From Corticium candelabrum (lineage: Eukaryota > Porifera > Homoscleromorpha > Homosclerophorida > Plakinidae), in the NCBI RefSeq assembly GCF_963422355.1, contig NC_085093.1:3678001-3742000 (forward strand): a stretch of DNA of 64,000 bases, in the 5' to 3' direction. Below the pieces are notes generated by a model. The model had not been told where the DNA came from, did no database searches, and was given only the letters and a program-made list of their open reading frames with translations. A program made the position numbers and the translations under genes. The first letter of the stretch is position 1; each line of letters starts with the position of its first letter. Positions 51,650 through 64,000 of this stretch are shown one piece after another.

Positions 51650-52250
51650 CTAGAAAGAAGACATGACTTTACGAAGGATCCGAGTAGATCCCAGAAGCAC
51701 TGTTTTCTGTAAGTGCTGCAGGTTGTGATGACCTGGAATAACGTCCGGCCACCGTGTAATACCTGCGTGCACTGTGCCCAAAGCTCCCAAGACCACCGGA
51801 ACCACCAGTGTTCGACAATGCCACATGCGGCTTATCTCCACTCGCAAGTCGCTGTACTTCGCCAACTTCTCAGCATGTTTCTTGCCAATGTTACCATCAG
51901 CAGGACAGCTGATATCAATAAGAAGACAAGTGTTTGTCTTCCTATTTGTGAGACAGATGTCTGGATGATTGGCTTTGATCTTCCTGGCAGTGGGGATGGT
52001 GGTATCCCACATCATAGTAATGTCATCCGTCTCCACAATCCTATCAGGATGATGCCGGTACCATCTGCTCTCCACTGGAACCCCAAAATGGCGACAAACA
52101 TCCCAGTAAATGATGGAGGCCACCTGATTGTGTCGATCAGTGTAGTCCGTTGGTGCCAAAGCACTACAGCCTGCCACAACGTGGTCGACTGTTTCCAGGC
52201 CTACACTGCACATGCGGCATGTAGAACTGACATCACGATGTAGAATCTTG
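51650..52250 (-). mobile_element. LINE 3' part: zinc knuckle and restriction-like endonuclease
   Basis: Minus-strand frame from 52213 to 51650 has CSVGLETVDHVVAGC (a CCHC-type knuckle begun just upstream) and the PD-(D/E)xK-type motif in HPDICLTNRKTNTCLLIDIS with a following KKHAEKLAKYSDL. This is the C-terminal domain missing from the LINE copy at 48250-51529, but it lies on that copy's 5' side, in the same orientation. It is thus either the tail of another copy placed head to tail or part of a rearranged element. Confidence 0.82.
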
Positions 52251-53616
52251 TGCTCATAGTACCGAGTACTATTAGTATTATTATTAATATTATTACTATT
52301 CAGAAGAGGTAATTACATTCACAGTGGGTGTATACAAAGGGAATTATACAGGCAGGGAATTAATCGGGAACGAATTATTTGGAGAAATACGGTACCTCAT
52401 CAAACAGTCTGCTTGTGCTCATGTCTTGAACTTAATATACATTGTGGTATGTTAGCGAATTAAATAAATTCTCATTTAATTCAATAGCTATTGTCTACGT
52501 TTTGACTGCATCATGTGTATAGATGCTGATCTGCATCCGGTGAGAAAAGAAATAGCGACTGCTGCTGTTGCACATACACAATGGAAGTTGTCTATTACAA
52601 GTCACAAATTATAGATCTGACCACAATGTTTGGACGTTACAATAATTATAGTTCTGACAAGAGTCAGATGACTCATGATTATTTGTGGACATCCAATGCA
52701 TATGCAAGATAAGCAGTGACAAACATTTTATTGCTACCCTGAAGTCACAACTGTCCTCTTGGTACAACTAGCAACTAAGACTACTTTCATCACTCCCATT
52801 TCTGTAGTAGTGCAGATTTCACTGATCATGACTCCTTCTTCTAGTTAGAGCATGGCTTCAAATGAACTCATAACAAGTAGCAGACATCAACTCATTGTTA
52901 ATTAATAATGTTGACAAAGAATTTCAGCCAAAACAACTGTCAGCTGTCTGGCAACAGATCATTTTAGAAGTATTAAGGATCTGCATAACAATTGTGCTTT
53001 AATTCTACCATTTCTCTTACGGGTCATTTTGCCTCACCATGTTGATTTTGCTGTTGTCTCAAATACATGGTGTCTTTCAAGTGTCATCAACTTACAGTTG
53101 TATCATCAAAGTACACAGATTCAAGACAGGCAAATGGTTATCACAAATATCCATATTAAACATACCAGTAATGTGACATCGCCAACACAAAAGGACAAAC
53201 ACCATGCTTGGGTAACTGGATTATTTCAGTACCAGGTGTAGCTTGATGACCCAGGTAACGCTCTCACATTTCTAAGTACAACCACACATGTTAGGTTCTG
53301 CCATAGCTGCCACATTAACATGCAGACTAACATATACCGTACTTCACATGGCCATTAGTAATGGTCAGAACACCCAGAATGCAGCAAGCCAGACAGTTCT
53401 TGTCGACAACAACAGTCACAGACCTTGTCCACCCCAATGAAATACCAGTTACTCAATATATACACTAGAATCAAATGAGGCAAAGATGGGAGTTTCTTGT
53501 CCAAGAAATTATCCTCTATCTCATCGTTGCTAGGATGATAGTAGTTCGTGCATTAATGTGTCTTGAATGTACCAATATGAGATGACACTCTTCCAATTGA
53601 GTAAACAGCCATATGA

Positions 53617-53777
<161 letters not shown>

Positions 53778-55338
53778 ACTAATTATGTAACTCAGTTACT
53801 GTCATTCATGTCACCAACCATATAACAACCAATGCCTAGTTTGAAATATAATGCCAGTTGCCAAAATGCATATCCAATGTATACACCTATAAGTGTCACA
53901 ACACAATGACTGATACCATAACTTAACTAAGTCATTAACTTAAATTAATTAACATAATTTAATTTAAACCAATGTTAGCTCTAAATATAGATTACCTCAA
54001 TAATAGCTGTGTGACAACCAGCAGTGTTATCAATATGTCGTCATCATCATCATCATATTCTATGCATTAGTAATTAGTATGTTGTTTACATTAAATGATC
54101 CTATTAGTAATGATTATTAGAGTACATTATTTTATGTACGTGTTTATCCAACTATAGATAATGCTTAGTAAATATTGTGTACACACACATAATATCCTAT
54201 GCTGTTATTTTAATTGTATACTACCCTATTAGAGTGTTTATCTGTTAATAAATCTTTTTAGTAACTTAGTTGTTGTGAAATAGAATTAAATTACCTGAGT
54301 ACTTTGCACTTTTCTGCAAATTATTTAATTAATTGCACACAGGAAATAAATTTGCAATAAATAGCACATGATTTGATGTATGCAGTGCATGCAACAAGTG
54401 TCAATATTGACGCATAAATCGCACCCGAAAAAAGATTTTATGAAAAATGAAAATTTGCTTAACTGTGAAGAATAGTAATTATAAATGACTTTACCTGTTG
54501 TCTAATTTATTGAAGTTGATTTGTGCCGAGAAAACCACGTTCAGCAGACGACAAAAACTGAGGCCCCCTTTCAATAAACGGCGCAGGTTACTGCTCAAAA
54601 GGTGCGCAAAAAGACAGCAGTTCGTTTATGTCAAAATCGCGGTTGCAAGATGTCCATTGACTGCCGAGCCTCGTACTACCAGACCACTGCAAACCGCGGA
54701 AGTGCATACAGGAACAGCTAAAGCCACACCCAACGGGGCCCAAAAAAATTCGCTACCTCGGATTACCCCAAGGTAGCGTACGCTACGAGCTGTCTTCGCA
54801 TGTCTGGGAATGTTTTTCATGGACACAAACTAAGCTGTTTCGACTGAAACACTAAAACTAAAGTGAATATGGAGCTGAGAGACATGCGATAGGTGCATGA
54901 TGATGACGATGTCGAATGGGGGGCGCGGACCCGTGGGTTGATGACAATTAGATTCGTTTCTGTCCTGTGCCAGCCATTGTTCGTAAGTCAAATTTGCACG
55001 CTAGGTAAATTATTCTCTGTCATCAAAATCAAAGAAACTGTAGCCCCGGCCGTGACTAATCGGCATTCAAAAAGCATCGACAATTTGCACTGCAGCACGT
55101 GATGGTTCGTTCTCATTAATTAGTCACCGTCTACGTGTTTCACACAAACGTCGCGCATATCGGTAACGCCACTAATTTTGGCTACAACATCAAGGCTAAA
55201 ATATCACGAAGGTCAGCAACACTAGACACACTTGGCTGAGTAGAACTAGAGAACGATAGACTCAGTGTCTGTATGTGTCTAGCTAGAAGTTTCTTTCTGC
55301 TCAGAAACGTTTACTCAAATGTATACTATTATACTAAA

Positions 55339-56286
55339 CAGTGTTCTCGCCAGTACCGTCTGTACCGTCATTTTGACGGTTGGAACAAGGAAGGGACGTT
55401 TGGGGAGGGAAAAACAGCAATTATTGACGGTTGGGAAAAATGGAGATCCTATACCACACGTAGTGTGGGATGTCTTCCTTCAAATCTATTGTGGATTTAA
55501 AGCCATTTACCTCTATTGGTCTTGATGGTCCCGACATTCCTAGAGAACAATCTCATGACATCTAAAATCTTTGGGCGTGGTCTCTTTGTTGTTGCAGCAG
55601 GTGTCCTACTAATTACAGTTTATGTTGAATCCCATGTTTAGTAGGTACACCTTCGCAGATCTCTTTAGAGCATACCCACTTAACTGGATGTATCAATTCG
55701 CTAAATCATAAGAGTTATAAAAACAGTGATCCTCCCTCATAAAGCACGCTTGCAGCTACAAATTCTCAATGCTGTTTGTATGGATTTTACACATGATTAC
55801 ACTAGACTACTAGAAACGTAGCGTATTAGCTAGTTATGGTCAAAAGAAGAATTGGTCAGAAGGCATATTAGTATCCCTATACTATTCATTAAATACTATT
55901 CATTTCTTGAGTTTGACGTCAAAGTAGCCAACGTATATGCACAACTTACTCTTGTAAAGCTCAGCTCACAATCCCAGTTTTAAGTTAATTTAGTCAACTT
56001 GCCATTGTAATAATTTAGTGTATTATATGTCTATCTTTGTTATGTTCAACAAGGTTAAGTTCAATGAGGTTTATTCGACAAGTCAGGAGTGGCTATTATA
56101 TTGAAAATAGTCTACCAATCATGCAGTAACTAACATACATGCATAAGACTCTACGTAGTACAACTAGGGAAAGGTAAAGTAACAATATGATGTTGTTACC
56201 AAATATGTCAACATTAAACATTTGATGACGTCATTATCTGATGACGTAATATTGACGGTTGGCAAAATATCCTGGCTAGAACACTG
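55339..56286. mobile_element. hAT-type non-autonomous DNA transposon, ~950 bp
   Basis: The left end CAGTGTTCTCGCCAG and the right end (other strand) CAGTGTTCTAGCCAG differ at one base and have the CAGTG start usual for hAT elements. The flanking octamers ATACTAAA and CTAGTAAA match at 6 of 8 bases, as an aged 8-bp target duplication. Sub-terminal GACGGTTGG motifs recur inside both ends. No transposase frame is seen. Confidence 0.75.
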
Positions 56287-57954
56287 CTAGTAAATATCTA
56301 GACTAATGTGTTTGTTAAAAGTACAAATTAGGATTTGTGTGACAAAGACTGCTCTAAGCAGCCAAATGCTGGAAATGTATAGAATTAAAACCGTGGCGCC
56401 TTTCTTGTTTCAATGATACGATCGATAATACAAATGTGTCTAAATATGGCGTTATCGATACGACTTTATCGATGTACACACGCTTTGATCTAACGATCAG
56501 ATCTTTCCCACGGTAGTTAGTCACTCAGTGCACGTCCTACACTTGCTCATAATGCTCGTGCGTATACCTTTGCCTATTATGAATTTGTAAGACGAAACAT
56601 CGAGTTGCAAACCTCTAAACTCTCAAGTCGTTGTGTGGTAGAATTACTCACGGTGCAGACCGTTTTTTACTAAATAATTATTAGCACTTGATTGAAATAA
56701 AATATTTTTGCATGCACAAGTATGTTAGAGTTATTCCGCACAAATTCTTTCCCAACTTTACTATCCATCTTACTGTTTTACTTTCCCTGTAGCGATGCAT
56801 GTCTGGTGTTGTGTTGACACGAAAGAGTTTCTAATCAAATTTTAACGGTCAACACTTGGTGGTCTAGCATAAAAGGTTTCCTGCTTCACTAATAAAATCA
56901 CACGTGCTCGTTGACCAAGGGATTTGTCTTGTGACAAATTGCATAATTCTTTCTGGGATCAGGATGTTATCTAACTTGATGTATTGACTCTATCTTTCAA
57001 TATTTTGTGGGTAATTTGTGAAATGTAGTAGAATGAGACACCAGCTGACTGACTAATTTCTATTAATTAAGATCTGATTTAGTCGACTCACTAGCCACTG
57101 CAGTTGCTATTTAGATGGCACCCAAATTTACACACAATGAATATTGAATGCATGACATCATCACTTCTTACTTGTAGTTGTAAAATCTTTCGCGTTTATC
57201 ATAATATTTTGATCGCCAGTCGCAGCTCATGTAGGAGGCTTTGTCTGTATTTGCATATTTTTGTGTTTGTTTGCTGCAATGCACAATGACTTCATGGACG
57301 TTACAAAAATATACATTTGTATAGGACTGCAATCGATACTATATCTCTCGACACTTTGGGTACGAATAGAGACAAAGGTCGGTCAATCGCTAATTTGATC
57401 GCAAGGCGTGATATCGCTATCGACACGAGACTCGTTGCTCCTAAGCACGTGCATATGCTGACTAGCGTAAACTGTTGGCGTTGCTGCGAGGCGGTCGTTG
57501 CCATTAGGTAGATTGTCTAGCGACTTGTCGTTTCAAGAATTAAGATGCTGAGCGGCAAACATGTATTGAAATAAACTAGTAGCGTTGTCACGTGACGTAA
57601 GACAATATCATGTACAGTACAAGCAGTATACTCGGTATGTAGGTGTTCGCCGTCAGTATGCTGTGTTTCCAAACTGTGATACGTAGATTATTCTATTACT
57701 GATGTGTGATGATTTGTAGGCACGTACGAGTGCACGACAAGTATTAAATTGCAAAATTGCTGTCTTGTAATAATAGACTAGTAGTATGTATACAATACAT
57801 CTCAACATCCCATTCCATAACTATGATATCTTTGTGTTCAAGCACCTTCTTCTTGCCCTTCTATTAACAACAGTATATATATACCGTTGACGGTGGTGCA
57901 AGCTGGCAGTTGCACACATTTTTAGAGTGGGCTAGCTAGAGGAGCTGTAGCAAA

Positions 57955-58835
57955 TTAGGAGTCCAACGTTGCATCGAGTGCTTCCATTGCGACACCTTCA
58001 TCCACTTTTTTTGCCTTCTCTAAGGCTGTCACTCTGTAGTTGAGCGATTCAATCTGGCCCTGATATTTCGGGTCATCTTTCGGTTCTGTTTGTTGATGGA
58101 CTTCTGATTCCCAAGACTCGTTGACAATTTCTTCTGTGCTCGCCTGAGTATCTTCTGCTGTTTGAATGTGTAGGTCTCTTTCTTCATCTAAAATGCATAT
58201 AGACAGCGTGCAATTATAAACACGTTGAATAAGCAAAATTTTCGACTTACGAGGTGAAGACAACACCGGTTTCTGTCTACGGAAACGGGAACGACAATGT
58301 CGGAGAACATATCCGATAACAATTGCAAGTGCTATTACTCCTTTTAGTACGACGGCGATAACCACTAGATGGCTACTCTCATCGCCTGAAAACCCAACAT
58401 CTGTAGCTACTCAAAACAACATGCATACATGAGTATATATAGTAATATATACACGTACAAATGCAATGAATAGATGTCTAGCTTTTATATACATACCTTG
58501 ACTACTATTGCCTTTTACATTTTCAGATGTAGATTCAGTAGAAATGATTTGTAAACTCGTTGCTTTTATACACATATCACAAGCAAATGACAGTCAACAA
58601 GACTGTTCGCAACATCCAAACACGACAGATATACCTAGGAAACCCTTGGAACTGGAAGAGGTACTGTAAGGTGTCTTTTGGTCTAAAGAAGAACTCGCAG
58701 CTGTATTAGTGGGTTTCGTGTCTAATGATGTCTGTGAAATGTCAGTTGTCTTAGAGTTGAAAGAAGCAACTGATCTAGAAGATACCTTGACACTGCTGGT
58801 CATTACGCCAATTTGAGCTGTGACAACGATTGCAG

Positions 58836-58881
<46 letters not shown>

Positions 58882-60062
58882 ATAATAGATTTGCATCTGT
58901 GGTGTATACCTGTAGTTGGTGATCGTGTAGAAGGCGATAAACGTTGTTTTTTTGAAAGGCAACTCACATGGACAAACGTATTACACGGACTCTGTCCGTG
59001 CTCGTTAACGGCTATTAGACAGCATCCGTAGCCATCAGAGTCAGGTGGCAGATCGTCAAATGATGAGGCGGTGTGTGATAGAGTATAATTCTGCCATTTT
59101 CCATCATTTTTCAGACAGGCAAGCTCGTAACTCTGAATTGAAAACAGTTGGTGAATTATTCGAGGCCACTCCAAGTGATCGCATATCTCCATATCTTGTA
59201 AAGGACTTGCTGGTATTGTGAAGAAGAATGGAGACTTTGGAATGCAGAACTCCTGAGCTAAACAATAAAATTTTGAATTATAATTTATGTTAGTAATAAA
59301 TTGTCTAGTAGGTCTAACCCATTACTGTGACATTAATTGTGCACTGAATTTTCCCGTGCTGAGTTGAAAATTGAACATTTGTAAATCTACCTTCGTCCAG
59401 TTTCCTAACCTGGTGAATGTGTACTATGTTTCCTGTTACTGTAACTCTCGAGTTGTTTCGAATGTTGTGTCTTGACGGATCTTTCCATCTTTCATAACTC
59501 ACCGAGTCCACACGTGGGCACTCCAGAACACCTGGACTGCGCTCGCAAAGCTTGACAGTAACACTCACGTCCCTTGGAGCCACTGCAAAGTGCAATGCAA
59601 ATATTCACATTCGAAACTGCATCTGTACGACAAATAAAATTCGTTACATTTTATTGTAATTTCCAGAGTGTTGCTTGTATCGTTGTTTTTGGAAGTACAG
59701 TGGTATTGTCCAGTGTTCCATAATTTGGGATCGCTGATTACCAACATTACGGAGTATGATCCTTTGCTCCTGACTTGGTAAGTATGATCACCATCGCGTA
59801 TTTCCGTGTTGTTAACGTAGAACGTTACGCTTGTAGGAGAGATCTCATATCGTGAGTCACAGTACAAGTGGACAAAATGGTCTACATTCGCAATGTAGCG
59901 AGTAGATATGGAGGACATATTGAGATTATCATCTGTAAAGAACAGACTTAATGTCTACATAATTGTGATAGAAGGCAGTGAGGTCTTACTAGTCGACAGC
60001 TTGGCAACTGTTGTATAAAGCAAAAGACTTGGTACTATGATCGTGAACAAACTCAGTGGCAT
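57955..60062 (-). CDS. Ig/FN3 receptor-like membrane protein E
   Basis: Eight minus-strand exons: 60062-59990, 59932-59648, 59582-59319, 59257-58910, 58817-58635, 58562-58497, 58385-58251, 58187-57955. All seven introns are phase 1; 528 residues. Exon 1 is a signal peptide (MPLSLFTIIVPSLLLYTTVA). Then an Ig domain (SVTFYVNNTEIRDG … NTGQYHCTSKNNDTS), an Ig-like domain (SYERWKDPSRHNIRN … KLDEGRFTNVQ), an FN3-like domain (SFDDLPPDSDGYGCCLIAVN), Ser/Thr-rich stalk exons, a membrane segment (VVIAVVLKGVIALAIVIGYV), a basic stop-transfer part, and an acidic tail ending in a short coiled coil (IESLNYRVTALEKAKK). Same plan and exon phases as gene A. Confidence 0.82.
58841..58879. repeat. (TA)n microsatellite in intron 4 of gene E
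   Basis: TA run directly upstream of the acceptor of exon 5 on the gene strand. Confidence 0.9.
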
Positions 60063-62358
60063 TTCTGTAACAAGGGCATATTATGTCGTCTTTAGCTTGT
60101 GACACCAAGGGCGTAGCATGGCATGAGCTAGACCAGGCTATAGCCCCATCATTTGTACACGTGCATGGTCATAAGAATTGTGGACTGTCAATGCGTGTGA
60201 GGACCAAAGCTGTACACCATCTTTTTCCAGTCTGGATCTGCCTGATTCTACCATAGCAGTCACCAATAAAAGTAGGCGTGTCCAGTAGCATCGTCAAGTT
60301 TTCCCCCTTTCCTAGTTAGAGGTCACGCTACGCCCTTGCTTTTATATTTTGTATATTGTGTTAGCTGTCATATGCCTTGCTTTAAGACGGAACAGTAGCC
60401 TTTTACTTAGGTGCAACAGAAATAAATCATATATTTACTATAGTTGTTTGCCAAGCTAAATTTTGACTGTTGAAACTGTTACGAAATGTAGCAGCAGTGC
60501 TCTAATTGCTGTGTGTATATAATTTTAACAATTAGTAGGTAAGGGGCCGATCATTATTAAGTGTCGGGGGGTGGGGGAGAAGCTGGCAAAATTTGCCAAG
60601 GTCCGCATAGTTTGATATGTGACCCCTGCATAATATGCTTGCTAAAAACTTCTGGCCCCACTGTCTGTCGCTGGCCCTCACTGTCTGTCGCTAGCCCCTA
60701 GTGTCTGTCGCTGGCAGTATCTGTCGGTTACCTACATACCGTATGTGCAAACAGTATATACAACCTGTTTCAGGGCTCAAGTGCAGCCTAGGTATGATTT
60801 CTGAGTTGGTCATTTCCATTCAACCCACTGACAAAACAAGTAAAGCAAGACTTGCCGTTTTCAGCAATGCAAAGCCCTTAGAAATATGATATTGTTTCTT
60901 GCATACAATTCTATATTATACAGATAAAAAACCTGTAAAATTACGGCTTCCCAACAGAAGATGACCCAAACGCTTAGTGCATGACCCATGCAATTCACAG
61001 GATTTTAACTTATAGCCCCCAGAGCAAATTTGCACAATAACAGGCCCCTAAGAAAGTAACCTACACGCGAGAATTGTATACAATGTATAGAACGCGCTAA
61101 AAACGCACATGATTATAAAAAATTAGGTGCATCATACTTATCTGCAATCAAAATGTTGAAGCGTGACGACGTTTGTTGTTTTCTGTTTCTTTACGGTTGC
61201 TAGGCCCGACCGAAGGGCCCTCGCAAGCCAATACTTGACAAGCTGTCGAAGCTCGTTGTCAAAGCTGGTCTTTGACTTTAGCTGGCTTGTACTTCTTCCA
61301 CGTGGTCAGTAAGTATCGTGTTGACGTTGCTGCTTACGTATTAGTTGAATTCAAAGTCAGCTCCCACCATGACGTAAACCTAATTGGGCGTGGTCACTTT
61401 GTAAACGTGTCTTTTGATTTAGTTGAGCCGACGACTCAGAGAAATCCTTGTGAGATCGTGTCGTAAAAACCTGTTTTTCCAACTCCAGCGTTTGTTGACT
61501 CTTTAGATATTTTGAAATTCGCCATCTTCCATTGTTGTCGTTTCAGCCGAAACTAACGACACGATAACAAAGTAATTATTTACACAACCTATGTTAGTCA
61601 TTCAAAAATTGTTCCTGTCAATGCATGTAGTCGGGGTAATAGGAGTTCTGGACCGTGCACTCGACCAGCCCTTTGGGGCTCGCGTGATATGGAACGCTTA
61701 TTACCTCTACTATACAGATTTTTGAAGTGGTCCAGAATTCAAGTGATCCAAAGTTTAGAGTGGCGATATACCTCTGGAACACTGGATTTCCGGACAACTC
61801 TGAGCTCTGTACAACTGCAATTCTGACGTTCCGGACCACGAGCCCAAATGGGGGCGAATGGCAAAAACCTCTAGTGCTACATGCCTTAGTAAAATTGCAT
61901 ACATATAGATTAAAGTTTCAAACCTAACATTTAAACACACATAAATATATAAATATATATACATATACCTGTTTGATGGTGTGTAGTCTTGTGCTTGAAA
62001 CCCGTTAATCAACTAGTTGGACACACGCGGAATGAATTGTGACATACAACCGTAATTAAATTATATTAATTTTGATTAAGTGTTACGCAATCCTGCCTTT
62101 GGCAAACAATGCATCATTTGTCTAGCTGTCACGTGTCCATAACGTTGGCATAATTTTAAATATCTAATCTGTCGATCTGTTTACCTCTTCGGTTTCTCTA
62201 GACCTCCTTAGTAGGCTAAAATCCCGTATGAAGCTAAAGCTACGTAAATTTCACGCACGTCCAGCAAAATCGATTGGACAATAATGGTTCTGAACCTTCT
62301 CTGCACCTGTATGAAACGTGTAGGACAAGCAGACGAGAAGTCGTTGCATCAAAAATTG
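60063..62358. other. Intergenic region between divergent receptor genes E and F
   Basis: No gene supported. Short repeats of CTGTCTGTCGCTGGCCC (60660-60720) and a stretch with GTGGTCCAGAATTC and TTCCGGACCACGAG (61600-61860) that may be part of a dispersed repeat. The two genes are transcribed away from each other. Confidence 0.5.
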
Positions 62359-63536
62359 ATGGCAGTTTCCAACTCGTACCTACTAATCACGTTGTTGCAA
62401 CATCTCATTTCTCAGACAACCGGTATGTATTAAAACAGGATATCTTAGTACGAGTTACTTCGTGTAGTAGTAGTACCATGCAAACAGAGAATCGCGCTCT
62501 GTTTAGTTACTCCCACACGATCTTCAGAGTACTAGCGTTCAGATCGTTTAGTACACGTTTGCTGCATGTTGGCAGTTTAGTAGCACGTTGTGTGCAATAG
62601 AATCTTACTGCAATTTAATTTATTTGCAGTATTGTCGTCTAGATGCCTTGCCTTCATTCAATATTCAGATCTTCCCATCACCTCCGATCTATGAAGGCCA
62701 AGGATCGGTGTGTATCGTTTGTACAACGATGTCAGCCGTGTCGTGGTACAAAGACGGAAAACGAATTTTGAAAGACAAGACCTCCACGACGTCAATAGAC
62801 TCGGAAATCTGCTTCACAGATGTGACCGCATCAAACTCAGGTGTATACACCTGCGTGACGGCATTTGCAGTTAACATCGGATTTTTCAATAAGTCGATCA
62901 CATTACAAGTTAAGGGTAGGTATACAGTACACCCAACAGTCTAATCACTATGACAACGTTGGGACTGCATGCATGGAGTTCTTTGTTTCTCACTAGAAGC
63001 GCCAAGAGTTGAAATACCAGAGATCAGCAGAGTCGTCAATCAAGGCTCGAACATCACACTCAACTGCACGGGCAACAATTTTACAGAATTGCGCTGGTTC
63101 CATAACGACACAATCGTTGCTTTTAAGAACACAGAGTGGTTTTTGTCACCGACTCTGGGAGTGAAGTTATATATTATAAACGTTAAATCTGACGATGCCG
63201 GACCCTACACGTGCGAGGGGAGCAACCAGAAAGGCAGGAAATCTCGTGATACGTTCACACTGTTCGTATCGACACCACCTGTAGTCCTGCTGTCACCGTC
63301 CGTCGTCGTTCTGAGGAGAGGTGAGCAGAGGGAGTTAACCTGCACAGCGAGCGGGTGCCCTCAGCCCACGGTCGAGTGGAGAAAGCAGGACGATTCGACG
63401 GGAGCGTGGACAGTTGTCGCCACGGGCACGACCTTCTTTATTCCTGGAGAGTCGCTGAGCAGTAAAACTAACTACAGCTGCGTTGCAAGAAACATGGCCG
63501 GCATTGCGGCATCAACTGTGACCGTTATTCAAGAAG
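62359..63536 (+). CDS. Ig receptor-like protein F, 5' part (continues past the window)
   Basis: Exons 62359-62422, 62643-62915 and 62997-63536, all phase 1. The first Met gives a hydrophobic signal peptide (MAVSNSYLLITLLQHLIS); an in-frame Met at 62284 would add 25 residues. Exon 2 must start at 62643, after the AG in TCGTCTAG, since the earlier AG leads to a stop. It encodes an Ig domain (SAVSWYKDGKRILKDK … ASNSGVYTCVTAFAV). Exon 3 encodes two Ig domains (ELRWFHNDTIVAFKN … DDAGPYTCEGSNQKG and PTVEWRKQDDSTGAWT … NYSCVARNMAGIA). It ends at a GTGCGA donor, so at least one more exon, probably with stalk and membrane segment, lies to the right. Confidence 0.8.
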
Positions 63537-63797
63537 GTGCGAAATATTAAATTTCGTTAATTTTATATTATAGATTTACGATACCGTGCTGCTTAGGACT
63601 GATTGCTTACATGAGTTGATATAATAGCGTAGGTTCGGATCCCATGTAGCTTTAAAATAGGAGACGTAGGAGATGAGCGATTTCTAGATAAACAGCGAAT
63701 TATGAAAGATGGTAGGGCTTAACAAAAGCATGATAATTGAGTCTAACACAATAGTTAACTTAAGTGATGAGCGCTATACTGAATTGAGAAATAACTT

Positions 63798-63863
<66 letters not shown>

Positions 63864-64000
63864 ACACACACACACGCTCGTAGCTCTGAAGCGAGTAGAA
63901 CACAGCTTCATTTACTAGTTTTATATTATCGATTTACGATACCGCGCTTGCTTAGGACTAACCGCTAACGACGAGCATATCAACATTACTGCCGCCATTA
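63537..64000 (+). other. Intron of gene F with (CA)n microsatellite
   Basis: CA run at 63801-63875. The stretches at about 63565-63600 and 63922-63962 are near-repeats of each other (TTTTATATTAT…GATTTACGATACCG…TTAGGACT), a direct repeat about 355 bases apart. Confidence 0.7.

Overview
The window is nuclear DNA of an animal. Genes carry many short introns (often 50-70 bases) with GT-AG borders, microsatellites are dense, and the gene content (vault PARP, SMARCAL1, sterol reductase, many Ig-domain receptors) is metazoan. The short introns, mixture of repeats and receptor types would fit an early-branching animal such as a sponge, but the sequence alone does not prove this. All gene models below were worked out by eye from splice borders, reading phase and remembered family sequences; no search was run.

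Left part (1-23.3 kb): two tandem copies of a PARP4 (vault poly-ADP-ribose polymerase) gene on the + strand. Only the last five exons of the first copy lie in the window (964-4725). The second is complete: 41 exons from 7036 to 23246 that join in one open frame of about 2040 codons (BRCT, helical regulatory domain, ADP-ribosyltransferase with H-Y-E triad, VIT, vWA, proline-rich region, C-terminal vault-protein-binding part). Between the vWA part and the proline-rich part it carries two insertions that I do not know from any PARP4: the C-terminal half of a 14-3-3 protein and the N-terminal ~65 residues of actin, with a nearly unchanged DNase-I-binding loop. This chimera is the main discovery candidate. 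A broken-looking Ig gene fragment lies between the two PARP4 copies.

Middle (23.3-29.2 kb): an HMG-box gene (- strand, NHP10-like) shares a ~210-base divergent promoter with an intronless SMARCAL1 (+ strand); then follows a two-exon ERG4/ERG24-family sterol reductase (+).

Right part (30-64 kb): a cluster of Ig-superfamily membrane proteins on both strands (30999-34250 -, 35275-38732 +, 41304-44884 +, 47045-48195 - partial, 57955-60062 -, 62359-end + partial). They share a plan: signal peptide, Ig (sometimes FN3-like) exons bordered by phase-1 introns, Ser/Thr-rich stalk, one membrane segment, short tail. Between them lie mobile elements: a rearranged LINE with a restriction-like endonuclease (48.25-52.25 kb), a 1.67-kb TA-flanked long-inverted-repeat element, a hAT-type element, a foldback repeat, and a Tigger/pogo-type MITE and another small MITE inside PARP4 introns. 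About 5.7 kb (52.25-57.95 kb) and 2.3 kb (60.06-62.36 kb) hold no gene that I can support.
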